From: Betaproteobacteria bacterium | GTDB lineage: Bacteria; Pseudomonadota; Gammaproteobacteria; Burkholderiales; SG8-41 | DNA length: 64,000 nt | Assembly: GCA_021732605.1 (NCBI GenBank) | Contig: JAKFUS010000040.1 | Location: 1 to 64,000, forward strand | Direction: 5' to 3' | In this document: piece by piece, positions 51,915 to 61,480 of the stretch | Position numbering within the stretch: position 1 is the first letter of the stretch | How the letters are laid out: every line of letters starts with the position of its first letter | Position numbers and translations under genes: made by a program | Notes under the pieces: generated by a model | Told to the model about the DNA's origin: nothing | Seen by the model: only the letters and a program-made list of their open reading frames with translations | Database searches by the model: none

Positions 51915-52490
51915 ATGACCGCCGCCATCCCCGCCCGCCTGTTCCACTTCGTCGCCGGCAACAACGGCCCCTGGCGGATCGAAGGGGCACAGTGCATCAG
52001 CGGCGCGCCTCTGCCCGCCGCGGCGCGCATCGCCATGGTGCCGGACTCGCCCGGATTTCACCCGGACCGTGCATCGTGGTCGCTGCGCGGTATCACCAGC
52101 AACGAGCGTTACGTCACCCGCGACGAAAAAACCGCGCTGGTCGCCAAACAGGAAGGTCTTGGCCGCCCGCAGGCCAACTGCGCTGCGTTGATCCCCATCC
52201 GTAAAACCGCAGCGTGGTGGGCGCTGCCACAGGACGAACGCCGGCACATCCTCGAAGCCCAGTCGCAGCACATTGCCATCGGCATGAAATACCTGCCCGC
52301 CATCGCCCGCCGTCTGCATCATTGCCGCGACCTCGGCAGCGACCAGCCTTTTGATTTCATCACCTGGTTTGAATTCGCGCCGGCCGATACCAGCGCCTTT
52401 GACGAACTGCTCGCCACGCTGCGCGCCTCGCCCGAATGGAACTACGTGGATCGCGAATCAGACATCCGTCTCGTACACGCCGGGGACTGA
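51915..52490 (+). CDS. Chlorite dismutase-family protein, short (lineage II-like) form
   Basis: LIPIRKTAAWWALPQDERRHILEAQSQHIAIGMKYLPAIARRLHHCRDLGS...FDFITWFEFAP...WNYVDRESDIRL. Confidence 0.82.
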   Translation: MTAAIPARLFHFVAGNNGPWRIEGAQCISGAPLPAAARIAMVPDSPGFHPDRASWSLRGITSNERYVTRDEKTALVAKQEGLGRPQANCAALIPIRKTAAWWALPQDERRHILEAQSQHIAIGMKYLPAIARRLHHCRDLGSDQPFDFITWFEFAPADTSAFDELLATLRASPEWNYVDRESDIRLVHAGD

Positions 52491-52570
52491 ACGCCCAGCA
52501 GTTTTGTTATCCGCTGCCGGTTCGGGGCTAGAATGCGGCGATACCCACCCTCAATCGGATCGGAGTCGCC

Positions 52571-53155
52571 ATGAATAAATCCCGCCAGCATCATCACGCT
52601 CTGCTTTTTACCGCCATCGCCTGTTGCAGCCTGGCCGCGGCACCGGCCGCAGCACAGACCATGAAACCCGGCCTGTGGGAAATCACCAACAAAATGGGCG
52701 GCAGCGGCGACACCGGCGCCAAGATGGCCGCCGCGCAGGCCGAAATGCAAAAGCAGATGGCCGCGATGCCGCCGGAGCAGCGCAAACAGATGGAAAAAAT
52801 GATGGCGCAGCAGGGCGTCAACATGGCCCCCGGCGCCGCCGGCGGCGGCATGGCCGTCCGCGTCTGCATCACCAAAGAAATGGCAGCGCGCAATGAAACC
52901 CCCGCGCAAAACCAGGGCGACTGCAAACAGGAACAACTGCAGAAAAGCGGCAACACCACCAAGTTCAAGTTCACCTGCACCAAACCGCCGTCCAGCGGCG
53001 AAGGCGAAGTGACCATGAACAGCCCCGAGTCGTACACCATGAAAATGAAAATGACGAGTCAGGAGAAAGGCAAGCCGGAGCAGATGACCATGGATGCTCA
53101 AGGCAAATTTGTATCCAGCGATTGCGGAACCGTAAAACCGATTGCGGCCAAATAA
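52571..53155 (+). CDS. DUF3617-like exported protein
   Basis: Signal peptide; TMKPGLWEITNKM...; MT.D..GKFVSSDCGTVKP C-terminus. Confidence 0.75.
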   Translation: MNKSRQHHHALLFTAIACCSLAAAPAAAQTMKPGLWEITNKMGGSGDTGAKMAAAQAEMQKQMAAMPPEQRKQMEKMMAQQGVNMAPGAAGGGMAVRVCITKEMAARNETPAQNQGDCKQEQLQKSGNTTKFKFTCTKPPSSGEGEVTMNSPESYTMKMKMTSQEKGKPEQMTMDAQGKFVSSDCGTVKPIAAK

Positions 53156-53192
53156 CTCACAGCCACCCAGCCCTTTTGAATCCGGAGCTCCT

Positions 53193-54155
53193 GTGAACCC
53201 TATCCTCCTGGCAGTTGCCGGCGCCTTGGCAGTACTCACCCCTGATCTCGCCACAGCACAAGCTTATCCGACCAGAGTCATCCGCATGATCGTGCCGCTC
53301 GCCCCCGGCGGCACCGGCGACACGCTGGCGCGTGTCATGGGCGAGGAAATGGGCAAGATCCTCGGCACCAACATCGTCGTCGACAACCGGCCGGGGGCAG
53401 GCGGCCTGATCGGCACCCAAACCGTCGCCAGTGCAATGCCCGACGGCTACACCCTGATCAATGTGAGCCCTTCCCATGTCATCAACCCGGCGCTCTACAC
53501 CGGCAAGACCTACGACCCGGTCAAGGATTTCGAACCGGTGTTCCACATCGCCAACACCTACCAGATCATCGTCGCGCACCCGTCGCTGCCGGCGAAGAAC
53601 ATCAAGGAACTGATCGCGATGGCCAAAGCCAGCCCCGGCAAACTGTCCTACGGCTCAGCCGGCACCGGCTCGGCGACGCACCTGAACATGGAACTGTTCA
53701 AACAAATGGCCGGAGTAGACATCGTCCACGTACCGTACAAAGGCAGCACACCCGCACGCGTCGACACAGTAGGCGGCCAGATCCAGTTGTCGATGGACGG
53801 CCTGCTACCAGTACTGCCCTTCATCAAGGATGGCCGCCTGCGTCCGCTGGGCCTGACCAGCAGCAAACGCTCTCAGGTAGCGCCCGACATCCCGACCATC
53901 GGCGAAAGCGTACCCGGCTACGCGACAGATACCTGGTACGGCATCCTCGCCCCGGCGAAAACACCGAAGGCGATCATTGCGACGCTGCACAGCGCGGCGC
54001 AGAAAGCGATTGATACGCCGGCGACGGCAGCGCGGCTGAAGCAGTTGGGGACGGAAGCGGTCGGTGGATCGTCCGAAGCGTTTGGCAAGCTGGTGGCGAG
54101 CGAGGCGAAGCTTTGGGCGCAGGTGGTGAAGGTTTCAGGGGCGAAGGTTAACTAG
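53193..54155 (+). CDS. Bug-family tripartite tricarboxylate transporter substrate-binding protein
   Basis: GTG start proposed; YPTRVIRMIVPLAPGGTGDTLARVMGEEMGKILGTNIVVDNRPGAGGLIGTQTVASAMPDGYTL. Confidence 0.93.
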   Translation: MNPILLAVAGALAVLTPDLATAQAYPTRVIRMIVPLAPGGTGDTLARVMGEEMGKILGTNIVVDNRPGAGGLIGTQTVASAMPDGYTLINVSPSHVINPALYTGKTYDPVKDFEPVFHIANTYQIIVAHPSLPAKNIKELIAMAKASPGKLSYGSAGTGSATHLNMELFKQMAGVDIVHVPYKGSTPARVDTVGGQIQLSMDGLLPVLPFIKDGRLRPLGLTSSKRSQVAPDIPTIGESVPGYATDTWYGILAPAKTPKAIIATLHSAAQKAIDTPATAARLKQLGTEAVGGSSEAFGKLVASEAKLWAQVVKVSGAKVN

Positions 54156-54172
54156 ACCGGAAACAACCGCCA

Positions 54173-55168
54173 ATGCGCACGCAGAAAAAAACACTCGTTT
54201 TTCTTTTTTTCGCAATGCTGGCATGCGCTTCCACAAACACGCCAATCAGTGAGCCCGCACAGGCGCAGCAATCGACTTCAGTCCGCGCGAGCGGTCCGGC
54301 TTTAGAGATGTTTAATCGCATGGTGGAAAACCCTGCGTATCCGAAGTTGCGCGACGCAAAAATAGAATACTGGTACGGCACCGAAGAAGCTCGCTTTGCG
54401 CACGCGCTGAAAATACCCAACCCGGTGCCCGAAGACAGTGGCTACCGACCGGGGATGACTCAGCAGCAATACTTCGACCACCTGTGCAAGACAGAAGCGG
54501 GAGAGTTCATTTTCAAGACGGCGGACAACGTCGAGGGTATTTTTCAGATGCGTCCACGGCGATTCATGTATGAGTCTGAGGAATGGCAGCATCTATATGC
54601 GATTGAAGATCCCTATGGCTACTGGGCTGGAGAAAACGACAATCCTGGGCGGCAGTTTGTAGGTCCAACAATGTATTCGTTCCTCGAAGCCCTTCCTGTT
54701 ATGCATCGAAAAGAATGGGGATGGTCACCAGACATTTACGACAAAAGCCTCGGGGCTCCACCTCCAGCCGATAGCAAAATCGCTAGGTTATATGGGTACA
54801 ACGGCCAGAGCTTGAAAACACAGAAACTTGAATACGACACAAAGCCGAAGGCAAGCTATGGCTTTACCTGGCGAGGCATCAAACGGCCTAACGACCGTGA
54901 AATGGGTATTGCTGGCGGTGAGTTGATTGTTATTGATTTACAAACCAATGAAGTAATGGGTGTGCGGCGTGGGTATGTAATTTGGAACGGTGGTTGGACT
55001 GGGCGTGTATGTCCAAGATATGGTTACAGCGGAGGTCAGGACAAGACAACTTTTTTTTCAGTCTGGTTCTTGGCTAAAGTTGCTCGGCCCGCAGGTTGGC
55101 AAGAGTTCTTTGCCGGTCGAGAAAAATATCGCGTTATCAAGGATAACCCAGAACAAAAACGCTATTGA
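54173..55168 (+). CDS. Hypothetical exported protein
   Basis: 331 aa ORF with N-terminal hydrophobic/lipobox-like LFFAMLACAS; no recognised family. Confidence 0.6.
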   Translation: MRTQKKTLVFLFFAMLACASTNTPISEPAQAQQSTSVRASGPALEMFNRMVENPAYPKLRDAKIEYWYGTEEARFAHALKIPNPVPEDSGYRPGMTQQQYFDHLCKTEAGEFIFKTADNVEGIFQMRPRRFMYESEEWQHLYAIEDPYGYWAGENDNPGRQFVGPTMYSFLEALPVMHRKEWGWSPDIYDKSLGAPPPADSKIARLYGYNGQSLKTQKLEYDTKPKASYGFTWRGIKRPNDREMGIAGGELIVIDLQTNEVMGVRRGYVIWNGGWTGRVCPRYGYSGGQDKTTFFSVWFLAKVARPAGWQEFFAGREKYRVIKDNPEQKRY

Positions 55169-55472
55169 TCATTGGTGATTGCAAAGCAAATATATAACGA
55201 TAAAGATCGTGTAGAAAAAAATGAGCGGGGTGCATTCAACACTGCGATCCGCCGTTGACTTCGCCCCCTTCTGAGCCGCCGAGTAGCGCAGCGCGGCCGG
55301 GGGTAGTCGGCGAGGACTGTGCGAGCGCGTAGGACGCGGCAACACCACAACAAACTCCCGCCCAAACCAGCATCCACGAATAGAACTAGTGCGCGAGTTC
55401 CGCAGCCGCCCGGCCGCGCGAGCAACGCAGGGCAGCCCGAAGGGCCGGTGAGGTAGGGCGGCATTTTCTTTG

Positions 55473-55506
55473 GTTACTTTCTTTTGGCCGCACAAAAGAA
55501 AGTAAC
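55473..55506. repeat. Perfect 14-bp inverted repeat gttactttcttttg-gccgca-caaaagaaagtaac
   Basis: Arms 55473-55486 and 55493-55506; sits in a larger noncoding repeat-like block (about 55240-55595). Confidence 0.85.
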
Positions 55507-55719
55507 TAGCCGCCGGGCTACCCCCGGCGATGTTGAAGCACAGAAGCCGGACTGGTAACGACACGGCCTTCGAAAAGCTCAGGGCGAACGGTGTTTTGTT
55601 TGAAGCATTCCCATACGGCGGATAACGCCGCTACGCGTCTCATCCGCCCTACACCCCTCCTCCCCTATAATCACCACTCCATTTGTCAGCCAAGCTGCCC
55701 CGGCAGCCCGGAGTCCGAT

Positions 55720-56838
55720 ATGCAAACCAAAATCCCCTGCGTAATCATGCGCGGCGGCACCTCCAGAGGCCCCTTCCTCTTGCTAGACGACCTACCCGCA
55801 GACGCCGCAACCAGAGATGAAGTCCTATTAGCCATCATGGGCTCCCCCCACGAAATCCAAATCGACGGCATCGGCGGCTCACACTCAGTAACCAGCAAAG
55901 TAGCAATGATCAGCAAATCGAAACGCCCCGGCGCCGACGTCGATTACCTGTTCGCACAAGTGCAGATCCACGAAAAGTTCGTCGACACCAAACCCACCTG
56001 CGGCAACATGCTGGTCGCCGTCGGCCCCTTTGCCATCGATGCCGGGCTGGTGCCGGCGCAGGACGGCGAGACTCGCGTGCGCATTTACAGCGTCAACACC
56101 GAGGCGCTGATCGAAGCCATCGTGCAGACGCCCGGTCGTGTGGTGCAGTACGAGGGTGATGCATCCATTGACGGCGTGCCCGGCACCGCGGCACCCGTCG
56201 GCATCAATTTCCAGAAAGCCATCGGCGCGGTGACCGGCAAGATGCTGCCCACCGGCAAGCCGCTGGACGTCATTGACGGCATCGAGGTGAGCTGCGTCGA
56301 CATCGCGATGCCGCTGGTGATGATGCGTGCCGCCGACCTGGGCAAGACCGGTTATGAAACTGCGCTTGAACTCGATAAGGACCGCGCGCTGATGGAACGC
56401 ATGGAAGCCATCCGCCGCAAGGCCGGCGTGCTGATGGGCATGGGTGATGTGTCGAAAAACGTGGTGCCGAAAATCGCCCTGCTCGCCAAGCCGCGCCAGG
56501 GCGGCACCATCAGCTCGCGTTATTTTGTGCCGGAGACCTGCCACAAATCGCATCCGGTCACCGGCACGGTGTGCATCAGCGCGGCCTGTGCGATCCCCGG
56601 CACGCTGGCGGCGCAGATCGCGCCGCTGAAACCGGCACCACAGGGCATGGTCAAAATCGAACATCCGTCGGGGCTGATTCTGATCGACCTTGATGCGGAT
56701 TTCAGCAACGGCAAACAGGAACTGCGGCGTGCGGCGCTGGTGCGTACTGCGCGGCGGATTTTTGAAGGCCTGGTGAATGTGCCTGCGAAGATTTGGGCGG
56801 GCAAGGCTGCTGCCAAGCGTGCATCGGTTGCGGCTTGA
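55720..56838 (+). CDS. PrpF-family isomerase (4-oxalomesaconate tautomerase-like)
   Basis: Start adjusted to MQTKIPCVIMRGGTSRGPFLLLDDLP; GGSHSVTSKVAMI; KPTCGNMLVAVGPFAI. Confidence 0.9.
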   Translation: MQTKIPCVIMRGGTSRGPFLLLDDLPADAATRDEVLLAIMGSPHEIQIDGIGGSHSVTSKVAMISKSKRPGADVDYLFAQVQIHEKFVDTKPTCGNMLVAVGPFAIDAGLVPAQDGETRVRIYSVNTEALIEAIVQTPGRVVQYEGDASIDGVPGTAAPVGINFQKAIGAVTGKMLPTGKPLDVIDGIEVSCVDIAMPLVMMRAADLGKTGYETALELDKDRALMERMEAIRRKAGVLMGMGDVSKNVVPKIALLAKPRQGGTISSRYFVPETCHKSHPVTGTVCISAACAIPGTLAAQIAPLKPAPQGMVKIEHPSGLILIDLDADFSNGKQELRRAALVRTARRIFEGLVNVPAKIWAGKAAAKRASVAA

Positions 56839-56858
56839 GTTGATGGCCAACTGTTTTT

Positions 56859-56950
56859 GCAACCACCCCCACCCTAGCCCTCCCCCTGATGGGGAGGGGA
56901 TTCCAAGGAACTCCTTCCCCTTCAGGGGGAAGGTTGGGATGGGGGTGGTT
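56859..56950. repeat. Dispersed palindromic C/G-run repeat, copy B (inverted relative to copy A)
   Basis: aaccacccccaccctagccctccccctgatggggagggg...cttccccttcagggggaaggttgggatgggggtggtt. Confidence 0.75.
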
Positions 56951-56973
56951 TTCCTCATGCATCCTACGACTGC

Positions 56974-58251
56974 ATGACCGTCGCCATCATCGGCGGTGGC
57001 TACGCCGGCATGGCTGCGGCGGTGGAACTGGCTGCGCGCGACATTCCAGTCACCGTGTTTGAAGCGGCCCCCAGCCTCGGTGGTCGCGCGCGCCGCGTCA
57101 CCATCAACGACAACGCGCTCGACAACGGCCTGCATATCCTCATCGGCGCGTATTCCGAAACGCTGCGCCTGATTGAGAAAGTCGCACCCGCGCGTGAACA
57201 TTTTTTACGGCTGCCGCTGACGCTGAACATACACAAGCGCTTCAGTTTGCGTGCGCCGAAACTGCCCGCGCCGCTGCATGTGGCCTGGGCACTGCTAACG
57301 GCGCAAGGTTTAAGCACCGTTGATAAACGCGCCGCAGCGCATTTTATGCAGGCGATGAAAAAACGCAGTTACCACCTTGAGCATGACTGCACGGTTGCCG
57401 CACTGCTCACAGAAAACTCTCAAGCACTTGATTTAATTGATTATTTATGGGCGCCGCTGTGTATCGCTGCGTTGAATACCCCCATACAGCGCGCTTCGGC
57501 AAAGGTTTTTCTCAATGTATTGCGTGACAGTCTGGGCGCGGGCCGCGCCGCGAGCGACCTGCTATTGGCACGGATGGACCTCACTGCGCTGTTTCCGAAA
57601 CCAGCCGCGGATTATGTGCGGGCACGCGGCGGAGTGGTCGAAGCCGGCGCCACGGTTGAGCGCGTAACGCCGGACAGCAATGGATTCAGTCTGCAAGTCC
57701 AGGGCCATCAGCGGCGCTTTGATCAGGTCGTTTGCGCCGTAGCACCCCATCGCGCCGCTGACCTGCTGGCGGATATCCCTGCACTTGCACCGGCGCGCCA
57801 GCAGATTGAAGCTCTGCAATACGAGCCCATACATTCCATCTGGCTGCAGTTTGACGGCCGTATAAACCTTCCATCACCGATGATCGGCCTCGCCGACAGC
57901 CCCGCGCAGTGGCTGTTCGACCGCGAGGCGATCTGTGGTCAGCGCGGGCTGATTGGCGCGGTGATCAGCGCCTCCGAAGAACATGTCGGTGAAGCACAGG
58001 ATGCGCTGGCGCAGCGTGTGGCCACCGACATCGCCAACAATTTCGGGCCGCTGCCGCCGCTCAAGTGGCACCGGGTCATCGCCGAAAAACGCGCGACCTT
58101 CAGTTGCACGCCAAACCTGGCCCGCCCTGCAGCCGTGACCGCCTGCAAAAACTTTTACCTCGCTGGCGATTACACCGCCGGCGACTATCCAGCCACCATT
58201 GAGGCCGCGGTGCGCAGTGGTCTGGCCTGCGTCGCAGCCATTAGCGCCTGA
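56974..58251 (+). CDS. hpnE: Hydroxysqualene dehydroxylase HpnE
   Basis: VAIIGGGYAGMAAAVELAARDIPVTVFEAAPSLGGRARRV; DNGLHILIGAYSETLRLI; C-terminal YLAGDYTAGDYPATIEAAVRSG. Confidence 0.93.
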   Translation: MTVAIIGGGYAGMAAAVELAARDIPVTVFEAAPSLGGRARRVTINDNALDNGLHILIGAYSETLRLIEKVAPAREHFLRLPLTLNIHKRFSLRAPKLPAPLHVAWALLTAQGLSTVDKRAAAHFMQAMKKRSYHLEHDCTVAALLTENSQALDLIDYLWAPLCIAALNTPIQRASAKVFLNVLRDSLGAGRAASDLLLARMDLTALFPKPAADYVRARGGVVEAGATVERVTPDSNGFSLQVQGHQRRFDQVVCAVAPHRAADLLADIPALAPARQQIEALQYEPIHSIWLQFDGRINLPSPMIGLADSPAQWLFDREAICGQRGLIGAVISASEEHVGEAQDALAQRVATDIANNFGPLPPLKWHRVIAEKRATFSCTPNLARPAAVTACKNFYLAGDYTAGDYPATIEAAVRSGLACVAAISA

Positions 58252-58308
58252 CCGCTGCGCGCACGGGCGCTATAATTTGCGACAAAACCTGAGCCTGGAG
58301 TAGATACA

Positions 58309-59955
58309 GTGTCTGAACGCGAAGCCATGGAGTACGACGTCGTCATCGTCGGCGCAGGTCCCGCCGGTCTCGGCGCAGCGATCCGCCTGAAACAGCTGGC
58401 AGCGGAAAAAAGTCATGAAGTCAGCCTCTGCGTGCTGGAAAAAGGTTCCGAGGTCGGCGCGCACATCCTGTCCGGCGCGGTGATGGATCCGCGCGCGCTG
58501 AATGAGCTGATTCCGGACTGGAAAGAAAAAGACGCGCCGCTGAACGCGCCCGTCACCGAAGACCGTTTCATGTTCCTCACCGAAAGCGGATCGTTTCAGG
58601 TGCCGAGCGCACTGCTGCCGGGCTGCTTCCAGAACCACGGCAATTACGTGGTCAGCCTCGCCAACGTCACCCGCTGGCTGGGACAGCAGGCCGAAGCACT
58701 GGGTGTGGAGATATTCCCCGGCTTCGCCGCCGCGGAAGTGCTGTTCGACGATGCGGGTCGAGTCAAAGGGGTCGCCACCGGCGACATGGGCATCGGTCGT
58801 GACGGCAAACCCACTGACGCTCACCAACCCGGCATGGAACTGCACGCTAAATACACCTTTTTTGCCGAAGGCTGCCGCGGTCACCTCGGCAAACAATTGC
58901 AGGAAAAATTCCAGCTTCGCGACGGTGCCGATCCACAGGTCTACGGTATCGGTTTGAAGGAACTGTGGGAAATCACACCGGAAAAACACCAGTCCGGCCT
59001 GGTCATCCACACCGCCGGTTGGCCGCTGCAAAGCGACACTTACGGTGGTTCATTCTGCTATCACCTCGAAGACAACCTGGTCGCCATCGGTTTTGTCGTC
59101 GGCTTGGGTTACACCAATCCCTACCTGAATCCGTACGAAGAATTCCAGCGTTACAAAACCCATCCGGCGATCAGGACTTTCCTTGAAGGCGGCAAACGCA
59201 TTGCCTATGGCGCGCGGGCGATTTCCGCCGGCGGCCTGCAGTCACTGCCAAAACTGGTCTTCCCCGGCGGCTGCCTGATCGGCGACGACGCGGGCTTTCT
59301 CAATGCCTCACGCATCAAGGGCAGCCACGCCGCGATCAAGTCCGGCATGCTGGCGGCGGAAGCAGCGTTTGATGTGCTGCAAGCCGGCACCACAACCGAA
59401 CTCGACGCCTACCCCGCAGCCTTCAAGTCGAGCTGGCTGCACGAAGAGCTGCACAAGGCGCGCAACTTCAAGCCGTGGATGAGCAAAGGCCTCTATACCG
59501 GCACGCTGATGGTCGGCATCGACCAGGTGCTGTTCCGTGGCAAGGCACCCTGGACGCTGCACCACAATCACGCTGACCACGAAACCCTGCAGCGCAAAAC
59601 TGAATGCACGCCCATCGATTATCCGAAACCCGATGGGGTGATTACTTTTGACCGCATGTCTTCGGTATTCATCTCCAATACCAACCACAACGAAGACCAG
59701 CCAGTGCACCTCACGCTGCGCAACGCTTCGGTGCCGGTCAATGTCAACCTCGAGCTCTATGACGCGCCCGAGCAGCGCTATTGTCCGGCAGGCGTCTACG
59801 AAATCGTGCGTGATGACAGCGGGGCTAATCCCCGCCTGCAGATCAATGCGCAGAACTGCGTGCACTGCAAAACCTGCGACATCAAGGATCCGACGCAAAA
59901 CATTGTCTGGGTGACCCCGGAAGGCGGCGGCGGACCGAATTACCCGAACATGTAA
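58309..59955 (+). CDS. Electron transfer flavoprotein-ubiquinone oxidoreductase
   Basis: [23 protein letters not shown]; 4Fe-4S C-terminus [32 protein letters not shown]. Confidence 0.96.
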   Translation: MSEREAMEYDVVIVGAGPAGLGAAIRLKQLAAEKSHEVSLCVLEKGSEVGAHILSGAVMDPRALNELIPDWKEKDAPLNAPVTEDRFMFLTESGSFQVPSALLPGCFQNHGNYVVSLANVTRWLGQQAEALGVEIFPGFAAAEVLFDDAGRVKGVATGDMGIGRDGKPTDAHQPGMELHAKYTFFAEGCRGHLGKQLQEKFQLRDGADPQVYGIGLKELWEITPEKHQSGLVIHTAGWPLQSDTYGGSFCYHLEDNLVAIGFVVGLGYTNPYLNPYEEFQRYKTHPAIRTFLEGGKRIAYGARAISAGGLQSLPKLVFPGGCLIGDDAGFLNASRIKGSHAAIKSGMLAAEAAFDVLQAGTTTELDAYPAAFKSSWLHEELHKARNFKPWMSKGLYTGTLMVGIDQVLFRGKAPWTLHHNHADHETLQRKTECTPIDYPKPDGVITFDRMSSVFISNTNHNEDQPVHLTLRNASVPVNVNLELYDAPEQRYCPAGVYEIVRDDSGANPRLQINAQNCVHCKTCDIKDPTQNIVWVTPEGGGGPNYPNM

Positions 59956-60014
59956 CGCTCGCGACACGAAAAACTCCGGCCCGGGCACTATAATCAGCGC
60001 GCGGCCTAACGTTC

Positions 60015-60854
60015 ATGGCAAAACCACCACAATCACCAGAGCAAACGGACATCACCAATGGGGATGCCGTTTACCTGCGCGCAATCACCGAGAATATTCT
60101 CGGCTGGTCGGATCCCAAGTTCCGTCTGATCAAGGCGCTGGACCAGGACGATTTCCTGTTGTTTGCCCAGCGCATCCTGTCACTCAAGCCCGGCAATCAG
60201 GATCTGCCATTCCTGGAAATCCTGCTGCGCCTGCGCGAAGAGGAGGACAACATGCTCCCGCCAGGCGGATTTTTTCCGGTTGCAGAGGCGCTGGGCATGC
60301 TCGAAGACATCGACCGCTGGGTCGTGCGGCACACGGTGGCCTGGTGCACAGGGTCTACGAGTGAAAAAAATACGCCGATGTGTTGCATCAACCTGTCCGT
60401 GGACGCCCTGATCAATGCAGATTTTTCGGTTTTCGTGAGGGCGCAGTTGAAACAGCATGGCCTGCCCGGCAGCCGGCTGTGTTTTGAAATCACTGAATCC
60501 GACGCCATCGCCCAACCCGAAGCCGTGCGCAAGTTCATTCGCGCGCTGAAACCGCAGGGTTGCCGTTTCACCCTGGATAATTTCGGCAGCGTCAAAGTTT
60601 CATTCGCGCACCTCAAGGATCTGCCCATCGATTACCTGAAAATCGACGGCAGCATTATCCAGAACATCATTAGCAGCCCAAGCGACCTGGCCCGCGCACG
60701 CGCGATCAGCCTGACTTGCCAGCGCCTGAATGTCAGAGCTATCGCCCAAAGCGTTGAAAGCAAAGCCGCGTTGACCAAGCTGACTGAAATCGGGTTTGAC
60801 TATGCCCAGGGATTTGGCATAGCACATCCCGGACCTCTCGCCAAAATGCGCTGA
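60015..60854 (+). CDS. EAL-domain protein with altered catalytic motifs
   Basis: LEILLRLR, CINLSVDAL, FEITESD, LDNFGSVKVSF, YLKIDGSII, IAQSVES, AQGFGIAHPGP. Confidence 0.88.
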   Translation: MAKPPQSPEQTDITNGDAVYLRAITENILGWSDPKFRLIKALDQDDFLLFAQRILSLKPGNQDLPFLEILLRLREEEDNMLPPGGFFPVAEALGMLEDIDRWVVRHTVAWCTGSTSEKNTPMCCINLSVDALINADFSVFVRAQLKQHGLPGSRLCFEITESDAIAQPEAVRKFIRALKPQGCRFTLDNFGSVKVSFAHLKDLPIDYLKIDGSIIQNIISSPSDLARARAISLTCQRLNVRAIAQSVESKAALTKLTEIGFDYAQGFGIAHPGPLAKMR

Positions 60855-60859
60855 GCCGC

Positions 60860-61456
60860 TCAGCCGCCCAGCAGCCCTTTTTTCAGGTTGCCGTCGGCGG
60901 GCTTGTCTCCGAGCCAGATGCGCAGCAGGGCGCGGCTGAAATCATCCCCGGCGATCGTAGTTTTGACTTCACCGTTGATGGAGACCCTGGCGCCTGCGCC
61001 CGGCACAAAATCGATGACGATCACATCACCGACTTTCGCGATTTTTACGGCGTCGAACACCGCGCGCAGTTGCTTCACCCGCGCTTCCAGTTTCGGTAAT
61101 TCCTCCGCGGCATTGTTGTTCTTCAGCCCGTCTTCCAGCGCCTCGACGAACTGATCGGCCGGCAATTCGCGCAGCATGTGCAGCGCGATGCGCTTGGCGC
61201 CGGCATCATTGATGATGGCACTGGCCGCAGCAGATTTTTTCGCCAGGCTTTTCTCCAGATACAGCGCGCCGACATACACCCGGAACATCAGGCGTGAACG
61301 CAGGCCGGTGCCATTCAACAGCAGTTCCGCGCCACCGTCGGTGATCCGCACGCTGTCCGGCACTTTGACGCCTTCGAAGTCGACAGCCTTCACGCTCATT
61401 GGCAGCAATGCCAAAAGTAATAACATAAGTATTTGTTTTAATTGATATATTTTCAT
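60860..61456 (-). CDS. Chalcone isomerase-like exported protein
   Basis: VKVPDSVRITDGGAELLLNGTGLRSRLMFRVYVGALYLEKS; FSRALLRIWLGDKPADGNLKKGLLG. Confidence 0.88.
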   Translation of the reverse strand: MKIYQLKQILMLLLLALLPMSVKAVDFEGVKVPDSVRITDGGAELLLNGTGLRSRLMFRVYVGALYLEKSLAKKSAAASAIINDAGAKRIALHMLRELPADQFVEALEDGLKNNNAAEELPKLEARVKQLRAVFDAVKIAKVGDVIVIDFVPGAGARVSINGEVKTTIAGDDFSRALLRIWLGDKPADGNLKKGLLGG

Positions 61457-61480
61457 AATTTCTCCATTGCCTAGGTCACC

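Noticed and set aside
55169-55564. 131 aa minus ORF MSLPVRLLCFNIAGGSPAASYFLLCGQKKVTKENAALPHRPFGLPCVAR...
   Set aside because: It arises from the palindromic repeat block; Arg/Pro-rich low-information protein with no start context I trust.
56702-56962. 86 aa minus ORF MHEENHPHPNLPPEGEGV...
   Set aside because: This is translation of the dispersed palindromic repeat plus the antisense of the PrpF-like gene, a known type of spurious ORF.
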